A DNA stretch of 64,000 nt from Callipepla californica brunnescens (GCA_023055505.1 JALIRH010000002.1:56416733-56480732), one strand, 5' to 3'; positions 12,900 through 24,824 are shown, numbered from the stretch's first letter. Notes: generated by a model not told the origin, from the letters alone. Translations and numbers: made by a program.

Positions 12900-13008
12900 C
12901 CGGGACGAGGGAGAGGCGCGCGGCCTCCCGGCGCGCCCCGCGCGGAGGACCCGGCTATCCCAGCGTGCAGCGGGGGCGCGCCCTCCCTCAGCGGCGGGCG
13001 GTGCCGAG
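12900..13008 (+). other. INVS: Probable INVS noncoding first exon (start not defined)
   Basis: The coding sequence of INVS begins in a downstream exon at 17834, so at least one 5' noncoding exon must start in the CpG island. The best donor is GAG|GTGAGC, with the GT at 13009-13010. The transcription start is arbitrary here. A second good donor, TTAC|GTAAGT at 13171, could instead end a longer first exon. Both are inferred from splice consensus only. Confidence 0.5.
12956..12969 (+). promoter_or_regulatory. Second ZNF143-like half motif
   Basis: TATCCCAGCGTGCA on the plus strand matches the right half (TTCCCAGCATGCA-like) of the same motif, but the ACTAC left half is absent. It points toward INVS, opposite to the full-length motif 63 bp upstream. 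This is a weaker call. Confidence 0.4.
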
Positions 13009-13237
13009 GTGAGCGGCGGGGCGCGGCGGCGGCGGCGGCGGGGCTGGGAGGGGTTGAGCAGAGCTGAACCGAGTTGAGCCGTTCGCTCCGATGTGGGGCT
13101 CATCGTTCGGCTTTGGGGCCGCCCCCTCAGCTTTCCGTGTTTCGGGCTCGGAAAAGTTCTCCCCGCTTACGTAAGTGGGCTAACTCAGCCCGCCTGGCGG
13201 GGTCCCTTGCTGTGCTCTCTGTCTTCTCCTTTTGTAG

Positions 13238-13322
13238 ATCCTCTCAGTGTCTCATAATTTCTGGGATCCGCTGTTAGGTCTTTCAAAGCAGCGATGATGC
13301 TCCGCTAAAAGTTGTTGCACAG
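13238..13322 (+). other. INVS: Candidate extra 5'UTR exon of INVS (85 nt)
   Basis: A pyrimidine-rich stretch CTCTCTGTCTTCTCCTTTTGTAG ends at 13237. The following 85 nt end at CACAG|GTAATT (donor GT 13323-13324). It would be noncoding, since the ATGATG near 13294 reaches a stop within a few codons. It could be skipped or alternative. The call rests on splice signals alone. Confidence 0.35.
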
Positions 13323-13883
13323 GTAATTGGCTGCTTCTCTGTGATTACCGACGCTTTGTGCTGAAGTGATTCTTCTTGTTTTGTTTTTGGTCTTGGAAGT
13401 TATGAACATCGTTACTCATTCTCTACAGCATGCAGTTGGTTTAATATTAGTGCTGACTAATAATATTGCTGACTTACACCCGGGATGTTTCGGGTGCTTT
13501 ATTAAGGTCTCCAATATTTACTGAATATTGGAGATATTCACTGCATATCCACTACGACCTGTGAATGTCTTATAAAGTGTATTCGCATCCATTTGTGATC
13601 TGTTCAGGGTGGCTTAATAAGGGCTTGTCTGCAGCATGGAGTTTTTAAATGAAATTAATGCTAACCAAGCTATGTTGTTAGTGCTGGGATAGATGAGGTA
13701 GGCAAGTGCATCTTCTGTCATAACTTCTGTCATTACTTTTTGTCATAACCTTTCCAAAATATAGTTAGAACAAATGCAATATTAAAAACACTGACAGAGA
13801 TTTGCTGGCATTTGTATTCCAACTATCGCTACTGCCAGTTTCTATTCACAGCAGCGTAAACCTTATCTTGTAAGCTGGGCCAT

Positions 13884-13923
13884 GGGTTTAATTTAACTTC
13901 CCAGGGTTTAATTTAACTTCCCA
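13884..13923 (+). repeat. Two-copy 20-bp tandem duplication
   Basis: GGGTTTAATTTAACTTCCCA occurs twice without a gap and without mismatch, at 13884-13903 and 13904-13923. Confidence 0.95.
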
Positions 13924-14054
13924 GTTCAAAACAAAAACTGTTGTAGGTTTTCCCCCAAAATAATAAAACAGAAAAACATATGTTGTTTTTTTAAGTTCTT
14001 CTGGTTTGTGTTTAAGCAGTGTGTCTTTAACTGGGATGCTTTTTGGAGACTTCT

Positions 14055-14455
14055 TACTAAATTGGCCCAGTGTAGAGCCACAAACATGATGAAGAGACTG
14101 AAGTACCTCTCCTTTGAGGAAAAGCTGAGAGATAAGGGACTTCAGCCTAGAGAAGAGGTCCTGGGAGGGGAGGGATCACATCAGTGTCTGTTAAGCATCT
14201 GAAGTGAGAGTGCAAATAACACAAATCCAGGCTCTTTTCAATGCCAGGAGTAGAGGTAATGTGCACAGACTGAATCACAGGAGTTTTCATCTGAACACCA
14301 GGCAGCACTTCTATGTCCGGAGGCTGTGGAGCCTCTTTGGAGGTATCCAGAAGCTGCTAGGATTCAGGCTCGAGCACCCTGCTCTGGGTGGCCATGCTAG
14401 AACTGGGACTGGATGGGATCAGATCCCTGCCAACCTCAGCCATGCTGTGATTCCT
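14055..14455 (+). mobile_element. CR1 LINE 3'-end fragment
   Basis: Plus-strand CR1 sequence with a TGATGAAGAGACTGAAGTACCTCTCCTTTGAGGAAAAGCTGAG-like block, an ACCAGGCAGCACTTCTATGTC block, a GGATGGGATCAGATCCCTGCCAACCTCAGCCATGCTGTGATTC tail, and small insertions. It is sense to INVS. Confidence 0.88.
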
Positions 14456-17400
14456 GTTCACAATTTCCTTTGTTTGGTTCCATCTGACAACACAGAAGAT
14501 TAAACTGTGTTAGAACCAGATAACACACAGTTATTCCTTTAGCACATGAGGAAAACGTTTGGTTCTTCATCCTGTTGAATGCCCCAAATAATAGAGCCTT
14601 TTGAGGGTGCTCAGAATTGGCAGTGCAGGAGCTGGAGGCAGCATTCTTCACTTATAAAAGAGTTGTCCATGTACTGTATCTGAATATCCCGGACAAGTCA
14701 TGAAGAGGTATCTTCCAACTGTGTATGTCTACACCAGCTGGAATGATAATGGAAGAGAATATGCAAGTAAAATGTATTTTCTTCCATTTTCTTTACATCA
14801 GTGATACCTTTGGGGATAAAACTGCTATCTCAGTATCCCAGCATTTGTCAAATTCTGGTGGTGTATATGGGTCCACTTGAAACATAGAGATTATCTTTCT
14901 ATCCACAGGAAGCATTTTGGGAAAAAGACAAGACTGTTTAAACTCAAGCTGCAGTCTTGTGCATCAAGTGCATGCTAAATTATGTGGCATCCATCTCTGC
15001 AGCCTTCTTCCTTCTCTCTCTTTCCTCCTGTTCATACTGCAGCTAGGTATGGTAATGTTTTCACTTGTAGTATTTTGTGGCACTTTTTCTGGTTCTCATG
15101 GCTGTAAAGTGGAAATGTTTTTAACCTTCTCTCACGTTAGCCTCTTTGAACCCTTTTGTCTTGTCTTCTTCTAGAAGTAGCCAGGGCTGTGAATCCATTA
15201 ATCACACTCATTCAGTTTATAACATCATCTATTTACGTTGTAAAACAAACATACCAAAAATGTTTTGTGACTTTTCTGGAACATAGAGGAGTTTGGTAAG
15301 GATGGAAGTGTCCATGACTTCAACGCTGTCACATTATTCTGAAGTTTGTGGTGGAAGAGGAGAGTGTTGGGACAGAATCCCATTGTTCTGTAGCTTTCAT
15401 TTGACCAGATGTAGCTCCAGAACTATTTCCAATAGTTCTGAAAAATGCTTTTGTAAGATTATGAGGAGTTCATCCTCCTGCCTCTATACCAGCGTTATCA
15501 ACTGAGCAAGCTTGTGCTGCTGTGAGTGCACTATTGTGCCCTCACACTTGTTCACTTCAGGCACATATGAATGACATATGTGCTCAGTGTTGGCTCGTGA
15601 AAACTCAGCCATGCAGGCTTTAGAAAGAGAAAGTTTTGTGAGACGATGTAGGTGTTGTAAGAAATGGCATAACAGAGTCTTGCTTATCTGAGGACAGGAT
15701 GGACAAACAGCAGTTTAGGTGCTACGTGTTAAATGCTTTGTATGTGGGTGTATTTTCTTCTAGATTAGATTGCAGTGTATTGAGAGGCCACATGACTCCG
15801 TCGTTATGGTTGTTACAGGGATGGGATATAAACTTAGAGTGTAGTGATCACTGAGTAAGTGATTAGGTTTGCATGTAACTTCTTGCAGTCATTTTTTATC
15901 AGCTCTCCTTGGAAGTTTGGAGCATGCTATGAAGAGTCTACAGTTATATCAATCTATAAACCTTTGCTTTTTTTTTTGTTTGTTTGTTTGCTTGCAAGTA
16001 AAGGCTTTTACTTTTGTTTCTAAATGTTTAATGTCTTTTGTAGAAGATTTCATGTTGTTCAACCAAAAAGTGAACATTTTAATAACAGTTCTCCCGGTGT
16101 TAATATGTATGCATCTGCAACTATCTTAATGGCAACAAATACTATATACCAACATAATAAGTTTATAGATAAATAAACTAAAGATAATTCAAGGCAACAA
16201 TGAAGCAATGTACCTTCCTCTTGCTGTTTTTAAAGTGTACTACAATGCAAATATGGGTCATGACAAAAGGAATAGATTTGATTTAACATGGGACAGAAGG
16301 CGAGGTGAAGAATTCCCAAAGTTCAGTGATGCCTTCTTTTATTTTTTTTTTCTTTTTCAATTTCTGTTTTTCTTTGCTAGCATACACGATCATTGTTTTT
16401 CACTCCAAATGGTAAATACGATGAGATTTGGAGGTGGACATTCTACTCCTTGATACTACTGGAGAAAAACAATGTGCTTTTAAAAGAGTGTGCTGGCCCT
16501 TCTTCATTTCTGATAGACAGTGCAGGCCTGAGTTGATCGGTATCAGTGTCTTGAGATGCTGGTAGTTCAATGAATATAATATTTCCACTTCTAAAGTGGC
16601 TGGGAAGGTGAATCACTAATGCATGTAATTTTGGTAACAGATGGAGAAGAAAAAAGAAGACCATTAGACCAGCCTAATTCCAATTTTTGCCTATGTCTTG
16701 AATTCCTAGCAGAGTTTGGTTTCCATCTCAAAGGGATATAACAAAACTTTGAAAAGGTCCAAAAATGCTAATTAAAATGTTCAGATGTACATAAAATCTT
16801 CTGCCTAGGGAACAGCTAAATAATGTCCTACGCTTTCAGCTGAAGGAATGTATGATTGTGAAAGCTATGCCAGGGATTTGTAGAATAATTACTGATGGAT
16901 GAGAACTTCTGTTTCCCTTCCAATACAAGGTTTAAGGGTCCTCAAATGCCAAGAGCTATCTCAAGACAGATGGAGGAAAGCAGTTCATCCATACAGTGTT
17001 AGGCTGTGCTGTGGTGCTTCTTTTTCAGTGGATGTAGTGGATAAACTTGAGAGGTGACTAGACAGGTTTGTAGAAGAGAAATAAACTAAAGCAAATAAAC
17101 AGAAATTTGATGATTTATTTCAGTCACTTCAGGAAGTGATTGAAATAGTTCTAAGTTAAGAAAACGTTTAGAAAGGAGGAACAAAATCATAAATATATTT
17201 ATCTTGTTCTTTGGCATTGGCCGGTTTGACAGAGCTTGATCTGATTCATTGTGACCTTCCTTGCACACATTTTCCTGCTTCTGTTCAGGTCTGAAGAAGA
17301 CTTAAGATCTAAAAAGTTGGTCTGTTTGTTTCAGCTACCCCAGTTGGTCAAATAAAAGATACTGCTTCTGGTTATAAGCCCAGTTCTGCATGTATTCATA

Positions 17401-17769
17401 AACCATCATGGTAAAGCACCACCAGATACCAAGTCAATACTGGAGATAAACACTGCTGGTTACTCGAAGCATCCATGCCAGCACTATGAAGAAGGATCTG
17501 TTGAATGTATAGAGAAACACTATCTTATCTGCAGACTTTTGCAAAGCTTATTGACTGAAATTTATTTTGAAGTTAACAGAACTATATATAGACTAATTAT
17601 GTATATGCTTTATGTAGGCTTTTGTTAATTTAATCTTGACTAGAGATAGATTTAACTCACAAAATAAGAAACACATTTGTTCTCTTCTGTTGTTTGGTGG
17701 GGCAGTTTATTCTCATTAGCTTTGTGTCATTTTAGTGTTAATTTGGTTATTTTGTTTTTCCTCCCCTAG

Positions 17770-17833
17770 AACTGAATTCTTACAGAATATGTTGGTGGTA
17801 CAGATCTGACCTATGATAATACCTTGCAAGAGT
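17770..17833 (+). other. INVS: INVS exon 2, 5'UTR part with a short upstream ORF
   Basis: This part of the exon follows the acceptor CCCCTAG at 17769. It contains an upstream ORF of six codons plus stop (ATG 17789, TGA 17807-17809). A second ATG at 17813 is in frame with the main start and would add seven residues, MIIPCKS, but has C at -3. The acceptor could alternatively be the CTTACAG ending at 17785. Confidence 0.65.
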
Positions 17834-17939
17834 ATGAATATTTCAGCAAACTGCCTCTTCAGTGGTTCCTCATTAGCATCTGAAGTGCATGCTGCTGCTG
17901 TTAATGGGGATAAGAGTACCCTCCTAAAGCTAATAGCAG
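17834..17939 (+). CDS. INVS: INVS coding exon 2 (inversin N-terminus)
   Basis: Inversin is an ankyrin-repeat protein of the proximal 'inversin compartment' of primary cilia, where it works with NPHP3, NEK8 and ANKS6. It affects left-right asymmetry, kidney development and the balance of Wnt signalling. This exon encodes residues 1-35 and the first base of codon 36, beginning MNISANCLFSGSSLASEV. The SSLAS..VHAAAVNGDK segment matches mammalian inversin almost residue for residue, and mouse also starts MNIS. I chose ATG 17834 because it aligns with the mammalian start and has A at -3; an in-frame ATG lies 21 bases upstream. The exon ends GCAG|GTAAAT (phase 1). It carries the start of ankyrin repeat 1. 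Confidence 0.95.
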
Positions 17940-20900
17940 GTAAATGCTGTTACTGTACATGCTTTCTGGTTTTGACATGTTGCTCTGATCTTTAAAATGT
18001 TTTTGTTTCTTCATTGTATGTGTTTCTAGAAAAAATATAGTATTGAAAACAGAACTGATTTTTCTTACTTTTTATTATGTGTTGCACTTGATTCCCTCTC
18101 TAAGAACTGGCAGAGTATTCCAGGTTAATAGTTTTCTAAAGCAGCTTATATTGTGTGTTCTAAAAACAGTTGCATACATTTGGAAGGCTATCTAGCTGAA
18201 GACTTCCATTTTTAGCACTTCTGATTATGTGCAGTTCCAGCTGATCATGTAAAAGTTTTTTTTTTTTTGTTCAGCCTTTTTCGAAAGTGTCGTTCTGGTG
18301 GCTTGGTGAGGTTGAATGACTGTGAAATAAAAATGAAATTGCAAAAACAAACAAACCTTAGTTGTGTTAATGGTATAAACTGTCCGTTTTAGTGGGAATA
18401 ATGTTTTTAATGCCAACAGACTAATATAGAACATTTTGTAAACAAAGAACAAGTGTTGATATGCAGATACTTGTAGAAATCTGTGGGATGCAACTCCTTT
18501 AAACACTTGTATTTAAAGTTTTTCCCCCCTTCTCTCTGTGCAGGCTGAAAAGTCTGATTTTAAAAATCCTGGCTAACAATCAGAAATGACATGAACTGTT
18601 TTTGTTAAGTTCAGTTTGGTTTTATTAGTCTCAAAGCCAAAGTATACTTTGAAAATGCAGAGGAACAAGTATTTCTGTATGCTGGTATGCTTTGTCAAAC
18701 ATAATGCAAAACACACATTTGGATCAGATATAGAAATCACTTTTTTTTTTTTTAATTTATTTTCCCTAAAGGTAATAATGCAGCAATAAAATAAAAAATG
18801 GTGTGCTCTTTGTAAATGAGGGAAACTGCATGAGCCTTGTAGTCTTTGCTGTAATGGCAGAATTTGGCTCTTCTGCCTTGTTGTGTCTTTACAGGATATG
18901 ACACAGACCTTACTTTTGCCCAGACAGGACAAAAAAAGTATTGCCTAGCAGAAGAAGAATGCATCAGAGTAATATTTTTAGCTGTTTACCAGGCACAGTT
19001 GAAAGTATAACTCAATGCCAAAAGCAAATTGAGCAATTGGCGTTACTCACTGAACTTGTTGACTTCATTTTAGCCACACCATATGATTGAGGACAGTGCA
19101 TCAGTGCTATGTGTGTGCGTATGCTGGGTTGCTCAGCGTCGTGCTGCTGACACAGCTAGCTGTTGCAGCTGATTGTGTTGACAGCAGAATGTCCCCTAAG
19201 ATCAAGTCTCACTTTCTCTTTTAGAGGGAGAATTACTATTACTTTCCTCTTTGAGTCTTCCCTGTTTGGTTTTACTTCTTTTCTCACCTGCTGTTGTTTG
19301 ACAGAGCATGTGTGACTGTGTACAAACATACACAGTGTATTTTCCTATAATTCATGAATTTGGACACATGTAATCTTCCCCACCTGCAATTTTAGAGGAG
19401 CAGGTGTTTGAAATAATACAGTGTGGGCTATGTATTTTGTTTGATTTTTTTTGACATCCTGTACAAATTAGATAGCATAAATGGACAAAATCAAAGGTAA
19501 GAAGAAAATATACATAGAGAAAGGGAATTTTGGAATAAAGTAGCCCTCTGTGTTAACAGGTAATGGTGCTTAATTACAGGACTTACTTTGGCAGCCTGTA
19601 GGTTTAATAACATAAAACATAGTGTATGGCAAGTGTTTATTGTATAACCCACGTGCAAAGTCTTGCATTTTGTGAGTTGACTAGTGCTGTATTATACTGT
19701 TTTAGAATTGTGCAATCTATGGCTCACAGTATTTTCTTGGTTGCTTTTTGCAACACTGAACATGTATTTAATTGTACCTCCTGTGTTAAAAATCATCTGT
19801 ATTATTTTAATCCCAGGCACAAAGGGATCAACAGTTAATATTTTTGTTTGGATGATCATTTTGCATTTAACATTTTTATGTAGCATCTAGATGAGATGTA
19901 CCTAATTGTTTTTATTTGTTCATGATAACACAGAAATGTGTTATACAGTTTTTATACCTAAATGTACACTTAGTCCATTTCCTCATTCTAAAACTTGTGG
20001 AGTAGAGGGAGGTGATATAGGATTTCCAGTATGGCTTCTTCAAGGGAAGTCCTGCCTGACCAACCTTGTTGCTGTTTATGATGAGCCACTGATATCATCT
20101 GTCTGGACTTCTATAAGGCCTTTGACAAGGTCCCCTCTAACATCTGTCTCTTTAAATTGAAAAGATACAGATTTTACAGGTGAACTGCTTGATGAATGAG
20201 GAGCTGGTTGCGAGATTGTACTCAGTGTGGTGGTCAGTGGCTCGATGTCTGGATAGAGATCAGTGACAGGTGGTGTCCCTCAGGGGTCAGTACTGGGACC
20301 AGTGCTGTTTAATATCTTGATCAGTGACATTGACAGTGGGGTTGAGTGCACCCTCAGCAAGTTTGCAGGTGACAACAAGCTGTGCAGTACAGGTGACATG
20401 CCTGAGGGACAAGATGTCATTCAGAGGAACCTAGACAGATTCCAGAAGTGGGTCCAAGATGAACCTCATGAGGTACAACACAGCCAAGTGCAAGGTCTTG
20501 TACCTGGATCATGACAACCTCCATTATCAGTACAAGCTGGGGGAGTAAGGATAGAGCTCAGCCCTGCCAAAAAGGACAGTGAGGCTACTGTTGGGTGGTA
20601 AGCTGGACATGACTCAGCAGTGTGTGCGCGCCCTTATAGCCCAGAAATGCAACCATATTCTAGGCTGCATCAAAAGAAGCAGGGCCTACAGGTTGAGGGA
20701 GGTGATCCTCCCTCCTGCTCTGCTCTGGTGAGATCTCACTTGGAGTACTGTGTCCAAATGTGGAGTCCTTAGTACAGGAGAGATGTGGACCTATTGGAAC
20801 ACATCCAGAGGAGGGCCACAAAAATGATCTGATCATTGGAATGGGAAAAAATGTAAAAAAAAATGTCAGTAAAAATAAAGAGTAGTAATGTTGATTTTAT

Positions 20901-21016
20901 GTGATGTTCCGTTATTTAGATCACTCTGTTTATATTTGAGGTACTCATTAATAAAAAATAATGCTATTAGTCTCATAATTAATTATTCTATATAATTTTT
21001 ATTATTATTATTTTAG
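17940..21016 (+). other. INVS: INVS intron 2
   Basis: A phase 1 intron of 3.1 kb from GTAAAT to TTATTTTAG. It holds AT-rich DNA and a CR1 copy with a reverse-transcriptase remnant near its 3' end. No gene was recognised in 17940-20000. Confidence 0.9.
20025..20832 (+). mobile_element. CR1 LINE fragment with broken reverse-transcriptase C-terminal region
   Basis: The longest clear CR1 copy here. An open stretch of 83 codons at 20263-20514 reads SGVPQGSVLGPVLFN-like sequence (written here GGVPQGSVLGPVLFN), the RT motif before the active site, followed by SDIDSGVECTLSKFAGD. The usual LINE catalytic FADD has become FAGD, losing one aspartate. Downstream frames keep KLDMTQQ-, YSALLW- and EYCVQMW-like pieces, broken by shifts. 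The copy stops at about 20832 inside the 'AAKMI' region, without a CR1 3' tail. It is inactive and sense to INVS, ending 180 bp before coding exon 3. Confidence 0.88.
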
Positions 21017-21183
21017 GAAACTCTGAGCTGAAAGATAAAGAGGACCAATTTGGAAGAACTCCACTTATGTACTGTGTGTTGGCTGACAGGGTAGACTGTG
21101 CCGAGGCATTGCTGAAGGCTGGAGCAGATGTTAATAGAGCTGATCGCAGCCGAAGAACTGCTCTCCATCTTGCTGCACAGAAG
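21017..21183 (+). CDS. INVS: INVS coding exon 3
   Basis: Preceded by TTATTTTAG and followed by AAG|GTAATT. Starting with the last two bases of Gly36, it encodes residues 37-91: NSELKDKEDQFGRTPLMYC...GADVN...RTALHLAAQK. This is ankyrin repeat 2 and the start of repeat 3, with the consensus GRTPLMYCV and RTALHLAAQ helices. It is nearly identical to mammalian inversin over this stretch. The length of 167 nt keeps the frame and leaves the 3' junction at phase 0. Confidence 0.97.
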
Positions 21184-24100
21184 GTAATTAAATAAGTTCT
21201 CTGCCATAAAAGAAACTTACAGCACTCACAGCAAGAGTATAAGAGATTCTCTTGTACTGAATGTTTCTGGTATCTTTAGAAACTTTTGTTGTTATAGAAT
21301 ACAATAATATTTATATATTTAATTGTGTTTGCGGCTGTCTGAAGAGAAAATTCACTGCTCTTTTTAAGAACTCATACAAATGTGTGTTGTCTATTTTGGG
21401 ATAGCTAGTTCTAAGACAGAATTTTGTGTGCCCTGATGTAATCACCATTTAATATGACCATTATTTTATGGTGGATATAATGCCATATCTTGTCAATTAT
21501 TGGTGCTGTGTTTGAGAATACTTAGCTTGTGGAATACCAAATCTGGGCCATTTCTATTTGTCTTTCCTTCTACAATTTCAGTTTGTAATATTGACATGTC
21601 ATTGTCCCAGGGAAGAGGTGCTGAAGGAAAAATTAAACAAAAAAAAAAAAGATAACAAAGTGTAATTTCAGAGCTGCAGAGTACCAGCTGCACTTAACTT
21701 GCATCCTGATTTTTAATAGAGAAGACCTTTATGTGCAACACGTGAAGAGGCAGGAAAGAGAAAAAACCCTTTTCTCTTTTCTCTTTTTTCCACCCTTTTC
21801 TACATATTCTCAACTAGAGTAGATAGATGTGAAATGAAGTAGGACATCTTGAGTTGGAACTTCCATTTTCTAGGAACTACTACTCCCCTTGAGGCAGGGG
21901 GAGGGGAGGGAAATCTTATGTGGAATGTTTAATAATAGATTCATGATCACCCATAATACCAGAGTAAAAACACTATCAACAAGGGTAAACAATGGGGAGG
22001 AGCTTTCTGCTTGACTGTTTTAGTTCTCTTTGCATTTGTGTGTTCAAATTTTGGGATGTACAGTTAGTTGAAAAGGATTTTCCCCATCTTTATTTCTTTA
22101 CACTTCGTGACTCTAAACCTTGTTTGGCCTATGGATGTGAAAAATAATATACTATGTAGCAATTATCTTGTGGTTATACATAAAAGATGCAACCCCAATT
22201 CTTGTCCTGTGATAAAAATCGGTTCTAATTTTCTGTGGAAAAAAAATATTACTTAAATTAATTCCTAAACATTTACTTCAGACTCCTTCCTTTTCTCTCT
22301 CCCCACTTCCTATTACAGGTTAGTTTTTTTAATTCCATGGAATTTGTTTATTCTTAGATTTTGTGTATGTTGAATATAATCACAGGTGTTTACTAACACC
22401 TTCCCTTGACTTTTCCTTCTCTGGAAAGTAGAATTAATATCTCAAAAGCTTCCTGTGGAGTCTCTCATTTTTCTTCTTTTCTTGGTTCTTTAATGAATAG
22501 GAAACTTACAGCAAATCTGTTAAGATCTCCACAGCAGTACGTGCTGCAAGCCAAGTCTATCTTCCTCTTACATGCAGTCTTCTGCAACAAGGATAGATTT
22601 CCATCCTTAAAAAAATGACTTACTCTTGGAATGCATTTGTAGTTTCAGAATGGTATTGAGAAAGGCTGCTAAAGGGATTTTATTTTATTTTACACCAATA
22701 TTTAGCTTACTTAACAAAAAGTACTAGTGCCACCAGTGTAGATGTTTTAATGCTCTTTTTCTATTTCTTTAAAGCATCTTGAAATGCTTTTGAAACGTTA
22801 CTCATCAGATCATAGCAAGGACCCTGAGGGGAGAATATGTTGCCATATTGTTGTCTTGACTATCCATAGAGAAATTGTTTTTCTTCTCTGGAAGATGCTT
22901 TTTGCCATTTGTTGGTCAGAGAATCTTGCAGTACTACTTTCATTTAGTGTCATTTAAAACTGCACCAATGTAAGATGCTTTCCTTTATTTTCCTTCCTGT
23001 ATCAAATAGTTTTGCAAAAGCATTGGTAGGTATACACATAGGTTAAGATGAAGCTATTCATGTTTCTCTGTCTAGAGAGTGATTAATAGAATGATCACCA
23101 AGTGATCGTGAAGTTCTTGAAGTTAATAAGATAGGATTGGATAATTCAACTGTTAATACTACTTGGAATATCAGTGCTTTGGAAAAATATCATGGCTATG
23201 CATTGGCATGATAACCTTTGCTGATTAGCAGTTTAATGATAATAATTATCTTCTTAATTCTAAGTCTTCTGTGCTTTACATTACCTATCTGTTATGAATG
23301 TTGTCTTTGTTAAAGAACTTTAAAAGAGGAAGTTAATGCAGCTGCAAGATGTTGAGGTGAGAATAATCTCATGTAAATGTAGATATTTATATTGCAGATA
23401 TCTAAACCTGAGGTAGTTCTAGATAGCTTTTAACTTGCTGATGAGACTCAAACGCTTCCCTGGTGTAATTCATTCACCCTAAAGCATACATGTCCACCTT
23501 AGGACACATGTATTAGCACAGTCATCCTTCTAGGCAACCAACTAATCTAACTTTTGATGTTGTAGATGTCCAAATTGTGACAAATTACTCTCATGTAAGG
23601 CATACATTTTTAGCAAGTAATTTTTAATTCTTTGTTTATATGATGTTTCATACTGTCTTTTTTTTGTCTGTCCTTCAGGCGGGGCTGGGTGGATGTTTCT
23701 CTCCTTATGGGCGGAAGGCTTTGTAAATGAAATTACTTGGTTGGTCTTCTGTGAGTTTTCTTCTGTTGTACTGTACAAGGAAAAGGTTTTGGTCTCTTAT
23801 ATTAAAATAGGCAGGTGTCTCAAAAAATTTTTAAGAGTCTGCATTCTTTAAAAAGTGGAAATAAGGGAAGGGGAGGAGATCCAATCACTAACTTCAGAAA
23901 CATAAAAAAGAAAAGCATTGCAACAGCGCACTATGAAGATTGCCAAAGGAGTTTCAGATGACACTTGTGACTTTGTAAACATGTATGTAATTTAATGAGA
24001 ATTGAAAGAGCATCTAATTGAAACAGAAGTAAAATCATTAACGTGATTTGCCAGTAATTTCACACTGAGCGGTTGTATTAGCGTGTGGGTGTAGATCTTT

Positions 24101-24824
24101 TAAGCTGGTAGAATTTAAATTAGTATGAAATAAACTTGCTGTGGAGAAAGATGTGAGTACTGAGGTGGCAGTTTAATGAGATATTCATTTTCACTAGTAA
24201 TTATTTTCCTCTTAAAGCGTCATAAACTGCAACTTGTGTAAATACCAATGTGTAGAACAAAAATGTTTCTACATATTCAAATAGCCTGGATTTGATTTTT
24301 TTTTTAATTTATCTTTTGTTTAAAAAAAAAAAAAAGGTGGGGGGGAAACAGAGACAAGCAGGCCTGCTTCCTTCTGATTTTCTCACAGAGGAAGCTCGCT
24401 TGTTACCAGTCTATTTACTCTGGGGAAGTAACTATCTCAATGAATTCCCTAAGTACGGCCTTCTGTGTTAACAAGGATAGAAGAAAAAATTCAATAGTTT
24501 TGTTTTGGATGCTAATGATATGTGCTTAAAATAATCTGTCAGGTTGTTTAACTGTCAGAAGGCTGGTATGGGGAGCATTCGTCCTGCCCTGGTGGGAAAA
24601 TAGACCTTTTGTTGTCTGAAAGCCTTAAATATTCTGTCAGTTAAATAAATTCTTTGCTGGCACAGTTATTGATAAATAAATTATGTCTAGGATGCAGTTA
24701 GGGCTTGTGTGTAGATTGTATGTCGTATAAATGCTGTGTATATTTTAATGATTTTTAATTCTAATTTTTCTTAAACTAGAAAAGATGGGTTGTTCCTTTA
24801 TGTTTATCAGTAGCTGTTCTGATG

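Larger units (their letters stand above)
12310..13215. promoter_or_regulatory. CpG-island bidirectional promoter between ERP44 and INVS
   Basis: G+C and CpG density rise abruptly near 12310 and fall near 13215, unlike the AT-rich flanks. ERP44 is read leftward from ATG 12714. INVS is read rightward, with its first probable splice donor at 13008. This makes the island a TATA-less divergent promoter of about 300 bp between the two 5' ends. It holds GC boxes, a 10-G run at 12742-12751, a CGG repeat at about 13023-13041, and two ZNF143-like motifs. Long open frames on both strands here are composition artefacts of GC-rich DNA. Exact transcription starts cannot be read from sequence alone. Confidence 0.88.
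13323..17769 (+). other. INVS: INVS intron 1
   Basis: The AT-rich interval separates the CpG-island first exon(s) from the acceptor TTTTTCCTCCCCTAG at 17769; if the 85-nt exon at 13238 is not used, the intron begins at 13009. It holds a hairpin at 13508-13534, a 20-bp tandem duplication at 13884-13923 and one CR1 copy (14055-14455). No coding sequence was recognised elsewhere in it. Confidence 0.75.

Noticed and set aside
12269..13103. Long open frames on both strands across the CpG island (up to 194 codons)
   Set aside because: They overlap one another in several frames, are Pro/Ala/Arg/Gly-rich as expected for stop-poor GC-rich DNA, and only the short minus-strand frame from 12714 has homology and a splice donor.
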